Under the pieces are notes generated by a model. That model was not told the origin of the DNA. It searched no databases and worked only from the letters and a program-made list of their open reading frames with translations. Made by a program: the position numbers and the translations under genes. A DNA stretch of 25,696 bases from a bacterium UBA3734 (GTDB taxonomy: Bacteria; Bacteroidota; Bacteroidia; Bacteroidales; Bacteroidaceae): the NCBI GenBank assembly GCA_002372575.1, contig DFHC01000090.1:32686-58381 (forward strand), given 5' to 3'. The number at the start of each line of letters is the position of its first letter. The stretch's first letter is position 1. This document shows, piece after piece, positions 15,861 through 24,682 of this stretch.

Positions 15861-17372
15861 ATGAAAAAAATATTTAAGTATAGTTTAGTTCTGATGGGCA
15901 TCCTCGCAATGGCCGCCTGCTCAGAAGACAAATTGGAGACCCAGCCCACTGACTCCGTATCGGGAACGACGCTTTTCAGCGATGCCAAGGCTGCTATGGT
16001 GCCCCTGAACGGTCTCTACCGTTCGATGTACACCTCGGGATGGTCAACGACAGGTAACACCCACCAGTGCTTCGGTGTTTCTGCCTACTGCCTCGCCGCC
16101 GAGGTAATGGGCGACGACTTCATCATGGGTGCGCAAGGTTCGGGCTGGTTCTGGTTCGACGCTGCCTACAACGTGAAGAGCCGTTTCACCAGCAGCACGT
16201 GGCGCAGCTATGACCTCTGGTATGCTTTCTACACATGGATTGCCAACACCAACTACATCATCGCAGCTGAAGAGACGATGGGCGGTGCTACGGAAGACAT
16301 CCATTACGTGCTCGGTCAGGCCTATGCCGTGCGTGCCTACAGCTACTTCCAGCTGGCACAGTGGTTTGCCCGTACCTACAAGGGACACGAAAACGAGCCC
16401 TGCGCTCCGATCTACACCGAGCCAACCTCGAAAGAAACACAGGGACAGCCCCGTTCTACCGTGGCCGACGTCTATAAGCAGATTGACAGCGACATCGAAA
16501 AGGCTCTCAGCCTGCTCGAAGGCACCACTCAGCAAGACAAGAGCCACATGGGCTATGCTGTTGCACTGGGTATCGCCTCGCGCGTAGCCCTCGTCAAGGA
16601 GGACTGGGCCAACGCCCAGAAGTATGCTGAGGCTGCTATCAAGGCCAGTGGCTGCAGCGTACAGCCTGTCAGTGCCATCACGGGAATGAACAGCGTCGGC
16701 TACGGCGACGTGATGTGGGGTGCCAAGATTCAGAGCGACCAGGCCGGAATGTACGCCAGCCTCTTCGCTCACATGGACCCTGCCGTATCCTATGCATCGC
16801 GTGCTCCGAAGCAGATTTCAACCTGGCTCTATAACAAGATGGGTCAGAACGACCAGCGTAGGGCTTGGTGGAATCCCGCCCAGAACTACCTCCAGAAGAA
16901 ATTCTCTTTCTCGAATGTTTCGACATGGGAAGGCGACTACGTTTGGATGCGCGTCGAGGAAATGTACTTCAACGCTGCTGAGGCTGCCTGCCGCCTGGGC
17001 GACGAGGCCACGGCCAAAAAGCACCTGACGGCAGTGATGAGCCAGCGTCAGAGCGGCTACACCTGCGACAAGACAGGTACATCGCTTGGCAAGCTCACCA
17101 CCGACGAAACAGGCTCGCTGCTTGAGGAAATCCTCATCCAGAAGCGTATCGAACTGTGGGGTGAATTTGGTCGTACCTTCGACGTTCGTCGTCTGAAGCA
17201 GGGTATCAAGCGCCTCAGTGCCCATGGTTGGCCGAGTGGCTTGCTGCTGCCGAATCGTCCGCTGGACAATCCCGAGAACTACATGTGGGTGATGACCATC
17301 CCGCAGGCTGAGTTCGACGGCAACGTCAATATGAAGGTTGAAAAGGACCAAAATCCTGCTGGTGACATCTAA
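15861..17372 (+). CDS. SusD/RagB-family outer-membrane lipoprotein (pair R)
   Basis: A 503-residue lipoprotein partner of susC R. The signal sequence MKKIFKYSLVLMGILAMAAC ends in a lipobox Cys; SEDKLETQPTDSVSGTTLF is the typical SusD N-terminus. The body includes AYAVRAYSYFQLAQWFARTY (conserved SusD helix), WMRVEEMYFNAAEAACRLGD and QKRIELWGEFGRTFDVRRLKQG, all RagB/SusD hallmarks. An AGAAAGGA-like site precedes the ATG. It is about 50 residues shorter than susD L and similar to it only in the family motifs, so the two pairs are separate systems rather than recent duplicates. A strong hairpin follows before the third gene of the operon. Substrate unknown. Confidence 0.95.
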   Translation: MKKIFKYSLVLMGILAMAACSEDKLETQPTDSVSGTTLFSDAKAAMVPLNGLYRSMYTSGWSTTGNTHQCFGVSAYCLAAEVMGDDFIMGAQGSGWFWFDAAYNVKSRFTSSTWRSYDLWYAFYTWIANTNYIIAAEETMGGATEDIHYVLGQAYAVRAYSYFQLAQWFARTYKGHENEPCAPIYTEPTSKETQGQPRSTVADVYKQIDSDIEKALSLLEGTTQQDKSHMGYAVALGIASRVALVKEDWANAQKYAEAAIKASGCSVQPVSAITGMNSVGYGDVMWGAKIQSDQAGMYASLFAHMDPAVSYASRAPKQISTWLYNKMGQNDQRRAWWNPAQNYLQKKFSFSNVSTWEGDYVWMRVEEMYFNAAEAACRLGDEATAKKHLTAVMSQRQSGYTCDKTGTSLGKLTTDETGSLLEEILIQKRIELWGEFGRTFDVRRLKQGIKRLSAHGWPSGLLLPNRPLDNPENYMWVMTIPQAEFDGNVNMKVEKDQNPAGDI

Positions 17373-17378
17373 AACAAA

Positions 17379-17416
17379 CTTTTCTCCGCCCTGCCTCAGA
17401 GCGGGGCGGAGAAAAG
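17379..17416 (+). terminator. Strong hairpin between susD R and the lipoprotein gene (attenuator or mRNA stabiliser)
   Basis: A perfect 13-bp stem (17379-17391 with 17404-17416) with a GC-rich half encloses a 12-base loop. The sequence after it is not a clean T-run, so it is more likely a partial terminator or a 3'-end stabiliser that sets susCD expression above that of the lipoprotein. Confidence 0.6.
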
Positions 17417-17456
17417 GATTTCGTTGCATTTAAATCAAAATAAAGGAGAAAAAAAT

Positions 17457-18254
17457 ATGAAGAAATATCTTTTTGGATTAGCACTTTTCGCAGGGTTGTC
17501 CCTGACATCGTGCAACACCGACAACGAGGGTGCCCTCTACCATCCGTCGGTTCAGAATGTTTCCTTCGAAGCGTCAGCACCGGCTCAAATTACGGTTTCA
17601 AGTTCTTCAACCGAGATTCCTGTTCGTTTGGTTCGTGCCCAAACAACCGACGCTTACACGGCACACTACACACTGACAGACCCGAAGGGTATCTTTACGG
17701 ACGCGAATGGCGGTCAGGTGACTTTCGAAAGAGGAATGGCGGAAGCTATTGTTACGCTGAAAGCAAACAACATGGAGATTGGTAACGCCTATTCGGCTAC
17801 ACTGCAACTGAGCGAAGCCGACATGGCACAAGCCGACACCTTGACCAACTCTGCCATTGCAAAAACCACCATCAGCGTAATGTGTGACTACAACTGGATT
17901 TCCGTAGGTAAAGGACACTATGATTCACCGGAATGGTGGGAAGACAGCTATGATGTGAATATCGTTCTTGCTGAAGGCACTTCGCCGAAGCTCTACAAGA
18001 TTCTCGGTCTGTTTGCTTCGGGCTACGACATCAAGTTTACCATCTCCGACGACAACAAAGTGATGGTTCCGAAGCAGGCCTCGTTCAAGGACAGCACCTA
18101 CGGTGTGGCTTCGCTCGTGGGCGATGCTGACGGTAAGGCAGCAGGCTATGCCGGTCTGTACGATCCCGCCACCAAGAAGGCGACCTTCACGCTGAAACAC
18201 ACCGTGTCGGCTGGTTCCTTCGGTACGTTCACCGACGTTCTGACGATGCCGTAA
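17457..18254 (+). CDS. SusE-position surface lipoprotein of unknown ligand (pair R)
   Basis: A 265-residue lipoprotein. The start at 17457 follows a GGAG site and gives the signal MKKYLFGLALFAGLSLTSC with a lipobox Cys; an ATG at 17424 would add 11 residues that spoil it. The first half (about 35-130) is beta-rich with PVRLVRAQTTDAYTAHY and GQVTFERGMAEAIVTLKAN, a pattern like the Calx-beta/DUF-type Ig-like modules often found just downstream of susD. The second half (about 140-265) is a further beta-rich domain I do not recognise. Position and lipoprotein signal suggest a surface substrate-binding protein in the SusE role. Pair L has no such gene. A terminator follows. The role is inferred from position. 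Confidence 0.75.
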   Translation: MKKYLFGLALFAGLSLTSCNTDNEGALYHPSVQNVSFEASAPAQITVSSSSTEIPVRLVRAQTTDAYTAHYTLTDPKGIFTDANGGQVTFERGMAEAIVTLKANNMEIGNAYSATLQLSEADMAQADTLTNSAIAKTTISVMCDYNWISVGKGHYDSPEWWEDSYDVNIVLAEGTSPKLYKILGLFASGYDIKFTISDDNKVMVPKQASFKDSTYGVASLVGDADGKAAGYAGLYDPATKKATFTLKHTVSAGSFGTFTDVLTMP

Positions 18255-18277
18255 ACCTTTGCTCGTCATTTCACAAT

Positions 18278-18305
18278 GAAGCCCCACTTGCAAAGGTGGG
18301 GCTTC
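18278..18305 (+). terminator. Terminator of the susCD pair R operon
   Basis: A perfect 10-bp stem (18278-18287 with 18296-18305) with an 8-base loop is followed on the plus strand by GTTATTTC, a weak U-tract. On the minus strand no T-run follows, so it chiefly serves pair R, though it lies between convergent genes. The stem resembles those at 5742-5772 and 6419-6448. Confidence 0.7.
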
Positions 18306-18332
18306 GTTATTTCATGTCTGCATCGGAAGGTT

Positions 18333-20885
18333 TTATTCCTCCATGCCGCTGTTGTTGTAGTTGCTCGACGGGTCGTCCATTTCCTCGCCCTGTCCGCTTT
18401 GGTCTGGGCGACGCTTGGGCTTCATGTTGCCGAAGTTGTAGGTGAGCGTGAAGTTCACCGTGCGCGAGCGACGGCGGTTGAGCTGGTGGCGCAGGAAGGT
18501 TTCGCTCTCGGTGATGTTCTCCCAGCGGCGCGAGTCGAGCACGTCGCGACAAGAGATGGCGAGCATCAGCTTCTTGTCGAGGAAGTGCTTGCGCAGGCCG
18601 AAGTCGAGGCCGTAGGCGGGCTTGCGATAGCCCTGCGTGATGACTTGGCGCGAGCGATAGTTGCCCGTGATCTGAATGGAGAGGTCGTAGGGCAGGATGA
18701 TGGAGGCAATCATGCGGGCGTTCCACGTGAAGCGACTTTGCTCCTTGCCGGTGACGGTCTGCCCGTCGATGACGTACTGGAAGCCGTTGAGCTTGTAATA
18801 GTAGGCGTTGGCCGAGGTGGTGAGGTCGAGAATGCGGAAAAGCTTGTTCTTCACCGTCACTTCCAGACCCGACGAAAGGCTCTTGGCCACGTTCTTGTTG
18901 GTCGAATAGAAGAGTCCGTCGGCGGGATTCTGCCAGTTGATGCGCTGCATCACGTCGGTGGTGGGGCGGTAGTAGGCCGAAATCATCATCGAGTGCTCGG
19001 TCCAGGTCTTCAGGTAGTTGAGCGAGAAGGAATTGGAGTATTCGGGCGTGAGTTCGGGGTTACCAAACGACACGGTGGTGGCGTCGCGTGTGTCGCGGAA
19101 GGAGTTGAGCTGTCCGCCCCACGGACGGCGCAGACGACGCGTGTAGTTGAGCTGCAGTTGGTCGTTGTCGGTAATCTGATAGGAGAGAAACACCGACGGG
19201 AACAGCTGGAAATAGTCCTTTTTGAACGGGCTTTCGCGCTTCGATGCATCGCGCTCCTGCCACCAGTCGTAGCTTTCGGTGTTCACGCGCCAGTATTCGC
19301 CGCGCAGTCCGCCCATCACGCCGAATCGTCCGAATTTCAGCGTGGCGGTGGCGTAGAGCGCGTGCACGTCCATATCGTAGATGAAACGGTTGAAGTAGAG
19401 CTTGTCTTCTTCGGCCTCGTGTCCGTCCCAGTTTTTCGTGTCTAAATACGACTCTTGCGGCGTGTTTTCGTGCGAGAATCGCCCCTGATAGCCCGCCTGC
19501 AGCTGGAATCGCTCGGAAATGGGGTTCTCGTAGTCGAGTTTCACTTCCCACGTGCGGTTGTTCATGTGCATGGGGCGGCTTTGGTAGCTGTAGGTGTTGG
19601 ATGTTGGGTGTTGGGTGTTGAAGAATTGCGTTGAATCCCGATAGAAATTGTCGTTGTCGGCCTTCCACTTGTGGAATCCCACGACGAAGTCGATGTAATG
19701 GCGGTCGGCGAAGGAGTGGCGATAATTGAACTCGCCGTAGAACATGTTCATATCGCCTCGCGAGTTTGTTTCGCGCGTCATGATGCGGCTCGGACGGAGC
19801 GAGGAGAAGTCGTATCCGTCGAAATTGTCGGGCGTGAGGCCGTCGGCAGCCGTCACATCGCCATAGTGATAGGGCGTGAGGCCGTAGTTTTTATTGCCGC
19901 CCTTCATGAACATTCCCGAGAGCGAGAAATCGTCTTTCTTCGTGGCGTGGAGCGTCACTCCGGCACGGCTGAACAGGCCGTTTCCGCGATTCGAGTTCTC
20001 GCCTTCGTACCACTGGTATTGGTTCGTCTTCGTGAACAGCTGTTGGCTCTCGCTGCGGCCTTTGCCCTCGCGGTGGCGGTAGCCGATGTTGGCATAGCCG
20101 TCCCAGAGCGGCGAGTTGTAGTTGATGTTAAAGCTCGTGTTGGCACCGCCGCGCGTGTCGGCTCCGGCCTGAACAGAGCCGTAGTAGCCCGGTTTCAGGT
20201 CTTTCTTCATCACGATGTTGATGATGCCGGCGGAGCCTTCGGCAGAGAATTTCGCCGACGGGTTGTCGATGACCTCGATGCGCTCAATGCTCTCGGCGGG
20301 CAGCTGCTGCAGAATCTGGGCGCGGTTGTCGGCGGTGAGGCCGCTGGCCTTGCCGTTGATCCACACCTCCACGCTTGAATTGCCGCGCAGCGAGATGTTT
20401 CCGTCGTTATCGACCTCGACCGAGGGGATGTTTTCGAGGGCTTCGGAGGCCGACTGTCCGGCGTTGGTGACGAGCTGCGAGACGTCGAACGACTTGCGAT
20501 CGACCTCGAGCTTCATCGACGAGCGTTGCCCCGTCACGGTCACTTCCTTCAGTTGCTTCGAGTCGTCGCTCATAAAAAGCGTGGAAAACGTATGCGTGCG
20601 GTTGCGGTCGCTTACGGAGAACTGTTGTGTCACGGCCTTGAATCCCACGAACGTGAGTTGCAGCGTGTAGCTACCAGGCGACAGACCGTCGATCAGGAAA
20701 TTTCCCTCCATATCGGTGACGGCGCCCTTCACGAGTTCCTCGCTCCCAGGCTTCAGCACCTTTGCCGCCACGAAACTCAGTGGTTCGCTGCTCTGTCTGT
20801 CTAAAACTTTTCCTTTGACTACACACTGCGCCGTTGCTGCCGTTGTCCACAACAGCAGCAACCAAAAAAATACAAATCGATTCAT
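18333..20885 (-). CDS. TonB-dependent receptor, outer-membrane beta-barrel (OMP_b-brl_3 type)
   Basis: An 850-residue receptor: signal peptide (about 1-20, MNRFVFFWLLLLWTTAATAQ), carboxypeptidase-regulatory-like domain (about 22-100), TonB-box-like KEVTVTGQRS (about 114-123), plug (about 125-235, with VEVWINGKASGL and IERIEVIDNPSAKFSAEGSAGIINI), then a barrel of the kind seen in the OMP_b-brl_3 family. The C-terminus is an acidic, Asn/Ser-rich tail ending GMEE rather than the usual terminal Phe. The subfamily is smaller than SusC and has no SusD partner here. A 4 x 7-bp tandem repeat in the coding strand near residues 422-431 could cause frameshifts by slippage. It starts 49 bases after the pgpH-like gene on the same strand; co-transcription is possible. 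Ligand unknown. Confidence 0.9.
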   Translation of the reverse strand: MNRFVFFWLLLLWTTAATAQCVVKGKVLDRQSSEPLSFVAAKVLKPGSEELVKGAVTDMEGNFLIDGLSPGSYTLQLTFVGFKAVTQQFSVSDRNRTHTFSTLFMSDDSKQLKEVTVTGQRSSMKLEVDRKSFDVSQLVTNAGQSASEALENIPSVEVDNDGNISLRGNSSVEVWINGKASGLTADNRAQILQQLPAESIERIEVIDNPSAKFSAEGSAGIINIVMKKDLKPGYYGSVQAGADTRGGANTSFNINYNSPLWDGYANIGYRHREGKGRSESQQLFTKTNQYQWYEGENSNRGNGLFSRAGVTLHATKKDDFSLSGMFMKGGNKNYGLTPYHYGDVTAADGLTPDNFDGYDFSSLRPSRIMTRETNSRGDMNMFYGEFNYRHSFADRHYIDFVVGFHKWKADNDNFYRDSTQFFNTQHPTSNTYSYQSRPMHMNNRTWEVKLDYENPISERFQLQAGYQGRFSHENTPQESYLDTKNWDGHEAEEDKLYFNRFIYDMDVHALYATATLKFGRFGVMGGLRGEYWRVNTESYDWWQERDASKRESPFKKDYFQLFPSVFLSYQITDNDQLQLNYTRRLRRPWGGQLNSFRDTRDATTVSFGNPELTPEYSNSFSLNYLKTWTEHSMMISAYYRPTTDVMQRINWQNPADGLFYSTNKNVAKSLSSGLEVTVKNKLFRILDLTTSANAYYYKLNGFQYVIDGQTVTGKEQSRFTWNARMIASIILPYDLSIQITGNYRSRQVITQGYRKPAYGLDFGLRKHFLDKKLMLAISCRDVLDSRRWENITESETFLRHQLNRRRSRTVNFTLTYNFGNMKPKRRPDQSGQGEEMDDPSSNYNNSGMEE
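19593..19620. repeat. Four tandem 7-bp units inside the TonB-dependent receptor gene
   Basis: Plus-strand unit GGTGTTG occurs three times exactly and once as GATGTTG, contiguous over 28 bp. Since 7 is not a multiple of 3, gain or loss of one unit would shift the reading frame about halfway through the receptor. At this length the frame is intact. Confidence 0.85.
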
Positions 20886-20934
20886 AATACTTCAATAGAC
20901 GTACCCGCGCGCGAAAGGTTTAACGACGGGGAAG

Positions 20935-23031
20935 TTATTTTTCCTCTGCCACGCTTTCCGTTGTTTCTTCCTCTTCGCTTTTCTGTAGTTCGGGATAGCT
21001 GATGCGCGTGTGATAGATATTTTTCAAGCGGCCGATGAGCACCTGCTTGGCCAGTTCAATGTCGCGGAAGGTGATGGGGCAGGAGCGGAAGAAGCCTTCG
21101 TTGAGCTGCGAGTCGATGATGCGATTCACCATGTTGGTGATGCTCTCTTCGGTATATTCCGACAGCGAGCGCGAGGCGGCTTCCACGGCGTCGGCCATCA
21201 TCACGATGGCTTGTTCGCGTGTGAAAGGATTCGTTCCGGGATAGGTGAAGGGCGTCTTGTCGATTTCTTCGTCGGGATGCTCGTTTTGCTCCTTGATGTA
21301 AAAATATTTCGTGACACCGTGGCCGTGGTGCGTGAGGATGAAATTCTTGATGATGGCTGGCAGATTGGCTTTCTCGGCCATTTTCAGGCCCTCGGTGACG
21401 TGGCTGATGACGATGCGCGCGCTCTCGGCGTAAGGCATATTGTCGTGCGGGTTCACCGTGGCCTGATTCTCGGTGAAGAAGACGGGATTGGCCATTTTTC
21501 CGATGTCGTGGTAGAGGGCGCCGGTGCGCACGAGCAGGCTGTTGGCCTCGATGCGGTTGGCGATTTCGGCAGCGAGGTTGCCCACGGTGATGGAGTGCTG
21601 GAAAGTGCCGGGTGCTATCTCGCTGAGGTCGCGGAGCAGTCCTTTGTTGGTGTTCGAGAGCTCGAAAAGCGTCACGTTCGACGTGAATCCGAAGGTGCGC
21701 TCAATGACGTACATCAGCGGATAGACCAGCAGCAGCAGGATGCCGTTGATGATGAGATAGACGTACATGTCGGTGTCGAGGTCGAGCACAGCGTTGGTTT
21801 GCATGAGTTGCAGGGCGAGGTAGATGACGGCACTGGCGATGGTGACGAGCAGTGCGGTCTTGAACACCTGTGCGCGTCGCGAAAGGTCGCGCAGCGAATA
21901 GATGGCGGCGAGTCCGGCCACGAGCTGCACAATGATGAACTCATACTGGTATTTCACGGCGGCGGCGCAGATGAGCACCATAATGACGTGGGTGATGAAG
22001 GCCGTGCGCGAATCCATAAAGATGCGCACGAAGATAGGCGTGATGGCCAGCGGCAGGATATAGACGCTCAGGATGTTGTGCTGCACCATCAGCGAAACGA
22101 GAATCGGGAAGATGGTGATGAAGGCAAAGAGCATCATGATGGAGCGTGGTTTTTCAAAGTAGTCGCGGCGGAACAAACCAAGATAGATGGTGAAGAAAAG
22201 CACCATCATTGTAACGAAGATGATTTGTCCGATGGTGGTGCTGGCCAACTCGCTCTCGGTGGCGTTGCGCCGTTTCATCTCGCGCTCGAACGACTCGAGC
22301 ACGCGCCCCGTGTATTCATCGACGATGTCGCCTCGGTCAATGATTTTCTGCCCCGTGAGCACCATGCCGCTGGCAATGGGAATGCTCGAGAGCTGCTCGT
22401 CGAGCTCCGTTTCGCTGCGTTCCTTGTCATAGATGAGGTTCGGTTCGATGTATTCGTTGAGATTGCATTTTTGCAGGGCCTGTCGTTGGGTAGAGAGGTG
22501 TTCGTCTTGGAACAGCTGCTCGTAGGCCGAAAGCGTGGAGTAGAAACTGCCCACGTGCTGGCTCCGCGCCTGTTTTCCGCTGACCAGACGCACCATGTTC
22601 GTCGTGTCTTTCGCCAGTGCATTGAACTCGGGCATGTTCATGATGCCCGTTTGATAGAGTTGTTGCAACCGTTTGAGAACCAGATTCTTATATGCAGGCG
22701 AGAGTCCGGGGAGTCCGTTCTGAAAATCTTTCAGGAATTTCTCTTCCATCTGCTTCTCCACCTCGGTGTCGATGTTGTAATAGGGTTGGAACTGCTTCTT
22801 GATTGAGTCCTGCTCACTTTTGATTACTTCGTCGGTTTTATAGACGGGAAAGTCGAATTTCGCAATCACAGAACCCGACGTCCAGGGCTTTCCCACGCCG
22901 TAGTGGAAGAGCTGGCCTTCCTCGCGCGGCAGGAACCAGACGATGAGTGCGACGGTGACGATAACGATGAAGGCTCGCGTGAGCATATTTCGCCCGTAGT
23001 GGGCGTCTTGATTTCGGTCTTTTCGGTCCAT
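20935..23031 (-). CDS. pgpH: 7TM-HD family phosphohydrolase, PgpH-like c-di-AMP phosphodiesterase
   Basis: A 698-residue inner-membrane protein. Order: N-terminal anchor helix (about 17-35), a large extracytoplasmic domain of the 7TMR-HDED type (about 40-260), roughly seven hydrophobic helices (about 265-455), and a cytoplasmic HD domain (about 470-670). All metal-site residues of PgpH-type HD domains are visible: His479, His508-Asp509 (YHDIGK), His544, His568-His569 (LTHHGHG) and Asp614 (MADAVEAASR). The family hydrolyses cyclic di-AMP to pApA in the cytoplasm, affecting osmotic and cell-wall homeostasis. The acidic C-terminal tail is not conserved. It is divergent from gltX across a 109-bp AT-rich gap. 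The family is certain; the substrate is inferred from characterised homologues. Confidence 0.92.
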   Translation of the reverse strand: MDRKDRNQDAHYGRNMLTRAFIVIVTVALIVWFLPREEGQLFHYGVGKPWTSGSVIAKFDFPVYKTDEVIKSEQDSIKKQFQPYYNIDTEVEKQMEEKFLKDFQNGLPGLSPAYKNLVLKRLQQLYQTGIMNMPEFNALAKDTTNMVRLVSGKQARSQHVGSFYSTLSAYEQLFQDEHLSTQRQALQKCNLNEYIEPNLIYDKERSETELDEQLSSIPIASGMVLTGQKIIDRGDIVDEYTGRVLESFEREMKRRNATESELASTTIGQIIFVTMMVLFFTIYLGLFRRDYFEKPRSIMMLFAFITIFPILVSLMVQHNILSVYILPLAITPIFVRIFMDSRTAFITHVIMVLICAAAVKYQYEFIIVQLVAGLAAIYSLRDLSRRAQVFKTALLVTIASAVIYLALQLMQTNAVLDLDTDMYVYLIINGILLLLVYPLMYVIERTFGFTSNVTLFELSNTNKGLLRDLSEIAPGTFQHSITVGNLAAEIANRIEANSLLVRTGALYHDIGKMANPVFFTENQATVNPHDNMPYAESARIVISHVTEGLKMAEKANLPAIIKNFILTHHGHGVTKYFYIKEQNEHPDEEIDKTPFTYPGTNPFTREQAIVMMADAVEAASRSLSEYTEESITNMVNRIIDSQLNEGFFRSCPITFRDIELAKQVLIGRLKNIYHTRISYPELQKSEEEETTESVAEEK

Positions 23032-23101
23032 TTTTTATCTAAGTTTTTCCAATTCAGCTGCGAAAATACGAAAAAAATATGCAAAACTCAAAAAATATTC
23101 G

Positions 23102-23109
23102 TAAATTTG
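23102..23109 (+). promoter_or_regulatory. -7 box of the gltX promoter
   Basis: TAAATTTG is a perfect Bacteroidetes -7 box, 31 bases before the gltX start. A -33 TTTG is not apparent. The leader would be short, about 25 bases. Confidence 0.6.
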
Positions 23110-23140
23110 CACGAAATTTTAAGAAAATCATCATTTTCAG

Positions 23141-24673
23141 ATGGAAAACAGACGTGTAAGGGTGCGTTTCGCCCCGAGTCCGACCGGACCGTTGCATATC
23201 GGTGGTGTGCGCACTGCCTTGTATAACTATCTTTTCGCCCGAAAGCACGGCGGCGACCTTGTCTTCCGCATCGAAGACACCGATTCAGCGCGCTTTGTGG
23301 AGGGGGCCGAGGACTATATTATCGAGTCGTTCCACTGGCTCGGCATTCAGTTCGACGAGGGCGTGAGTTTCGGCGGCGAGCATGGCCCGTATCGTCAGAG
23401 CGAGCGTCGCGACATTTACAAGAAATACGTTAAGCAACTGCTCGAAACCAAGAATGCCTACCTGGCTTTCGACACGCCCGAGGAACTGGAGCGAAAACGC
23501 GCGGAAATTCCGAATTTCCAATACGACGCCTCCACGCGAATGGTGATGCGCAACTCGCTGTCGCTGCCCACGAAAGAGGTGGCACAGCTGCTCGACGACG
23601 GCCAGCAATACGTGGTGCGCTTCAAGGTGGAACCCGGGCGCGAGGTGCTCGTCAACGATATGATTCGCGGCGAGGTGCGCGTGAAAAGCGATATTTTAGA
23701 CGACAAAGTGCTCTACAAGAGCGCCGACGAACTGCCAACCTATCACCTGGCCAACATCGTCGATGACCATCTGATGCAGATTTCCCACGTGATTCGCGGC
23801 GAGGAGTGGCTGCCGTCGGCACCTCTCCACGTGCTGCTCTACGAGGCTTTCGGCTGGCAGGAAACGATGCCGCAATTTGCTCATCTGCCGCTGCTGCTGA
23901 AGCCCGAGGGCAAGGGCAAACTCTCGAAACGCGACGGCGACCGGCTGGGCTTCCCCGTGTTTCCGCTCGAATGGCACGACCCGAAGTCGGGCGAAGTGTC
24001 GAGCGGCTATCGTGAGAGCGGCTATTTCCCCGAGGCCGTCATCAATTTCCTCGCGCTCTTAGGCTGGAATCCGGGCACCGAGCAGGAGCTTTTCTCGCTC
24101 GACGAGCTGGTGGAGGCCTTCGACATCTCGCGCTGTTCGAAATCGGGTGCGAAGTTCGACTATCAGAAGGGCATCTGGTTCAACCACGAATACATTCTCC
24201 GCAAGTCGGACGAGGAAATTGCGCAGCTCTTTGCGCCCATCGTGGCCAACAACGGCGTCGATGAGTCGCTGGAACGCATCACCGAGGTCGTTAGGATGAT
24301 GAAAGATCGCGTCAGTTTCGTTCACGAGTTGTGGCCGTTATGCTCGTTCTTCTTCATTCCGCCGATGGAATACGACGAGAAAACCGTGAAAAAACGCTGG
24401 AAGGAAAATTCACCGCAAGTGATGTCGGAGTTGGCCGATTTGCTCGAAGGTCTCGACGATTTCTCGCTCGAAAACCAAGAGCGCGTGGTTCATGAATGGG
24501 TGGAACGCAACGAATATGGCCTCGGCAACGTGATGAACGCTTGGCGACTGACGCTCGTGGGCGAGGGCAAAGGCCCTGGGATGTTCGATATTTCGGCCTT
24601 CCTCGGTAAGGAAGAAACCATCCGCAGAATGCAGCGGGCGATTGAAGTGCTGCGAATCCCTCGGGGAGAATAA
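23141..24673 (+). CDS. gltX: Glutamyl-tRNA synthetase
   Basis: A 510-residue class I aminoacyl-tRNA synthetase that charges tRNA-Glu with glutamate in the cytoplasm. The start gives [18 protein letters not shown] directly at the N-terminus, with the HIGH-type element at 18-21; the KMSKS-type loop is KLSKR at 260-264. [36 protein letters not shown] and the C-terminal anticodon-binding helical region complete a normal full-length enzyme. No truncation or odd residue is seen. waaA follows 9 bases after the stop, so the two are likely co-transcribed. Whether it is discriminating for tRNA-Glu only cannot be read from sequence here. Confidence 0.98.
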   Translation: MENRRVRVRFAPSPTGPLHIGGVRTALYNYLFARKHGGDLVFRIEDTDSARFVEGAEDYIIESFHWLGIQFDEGVSFGGEHGPYRQSERRDIYKKYVKQLLETKNAYLAFDTPEELERKRAEIPNFQYDASTRMVMRNSLSLPTKEVAQLLDDGQQYVVRFKVEPGREVLVNDMIRGEVRVKSDILDDKVLYKSADELPTYHLANIVDDHLMQISHVIRGEEWLPSAPLHVLLYEAFGWQETMPQFAHLPLLLKPEGKGKLSKRDGDRLGFPVFPLEWHDPKSGEVSSGYRESGYFPEAVINFLALLGWNPGTEQELFSLDELVEAFDISRCSKSGAKFDYQKGIWFNHEYILRKSDEEIAQLFAPIVANNGVDESLERITEVVRMMKDRVSFVHELWPLCSFFFIPPMEYDEKTVKKRWKENSPQVMSELADLLEGLDDFSLENQERVVHEWVERNEYGLGNVMNAWRLTLVGEGKGPGMFDISAFLGKEETIRRMQRAIEVLRIPRGE

Positions 24674-24682
24674 TGGGGCTTT

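Noticed and set aside
23032..23140. Promoter for the pgpH-like gene on the minus strand
   Set aside because: TATTTTCG with an upstream TTTG is present, but the spacing is only about 13 bp and the -7 box is imperfect.
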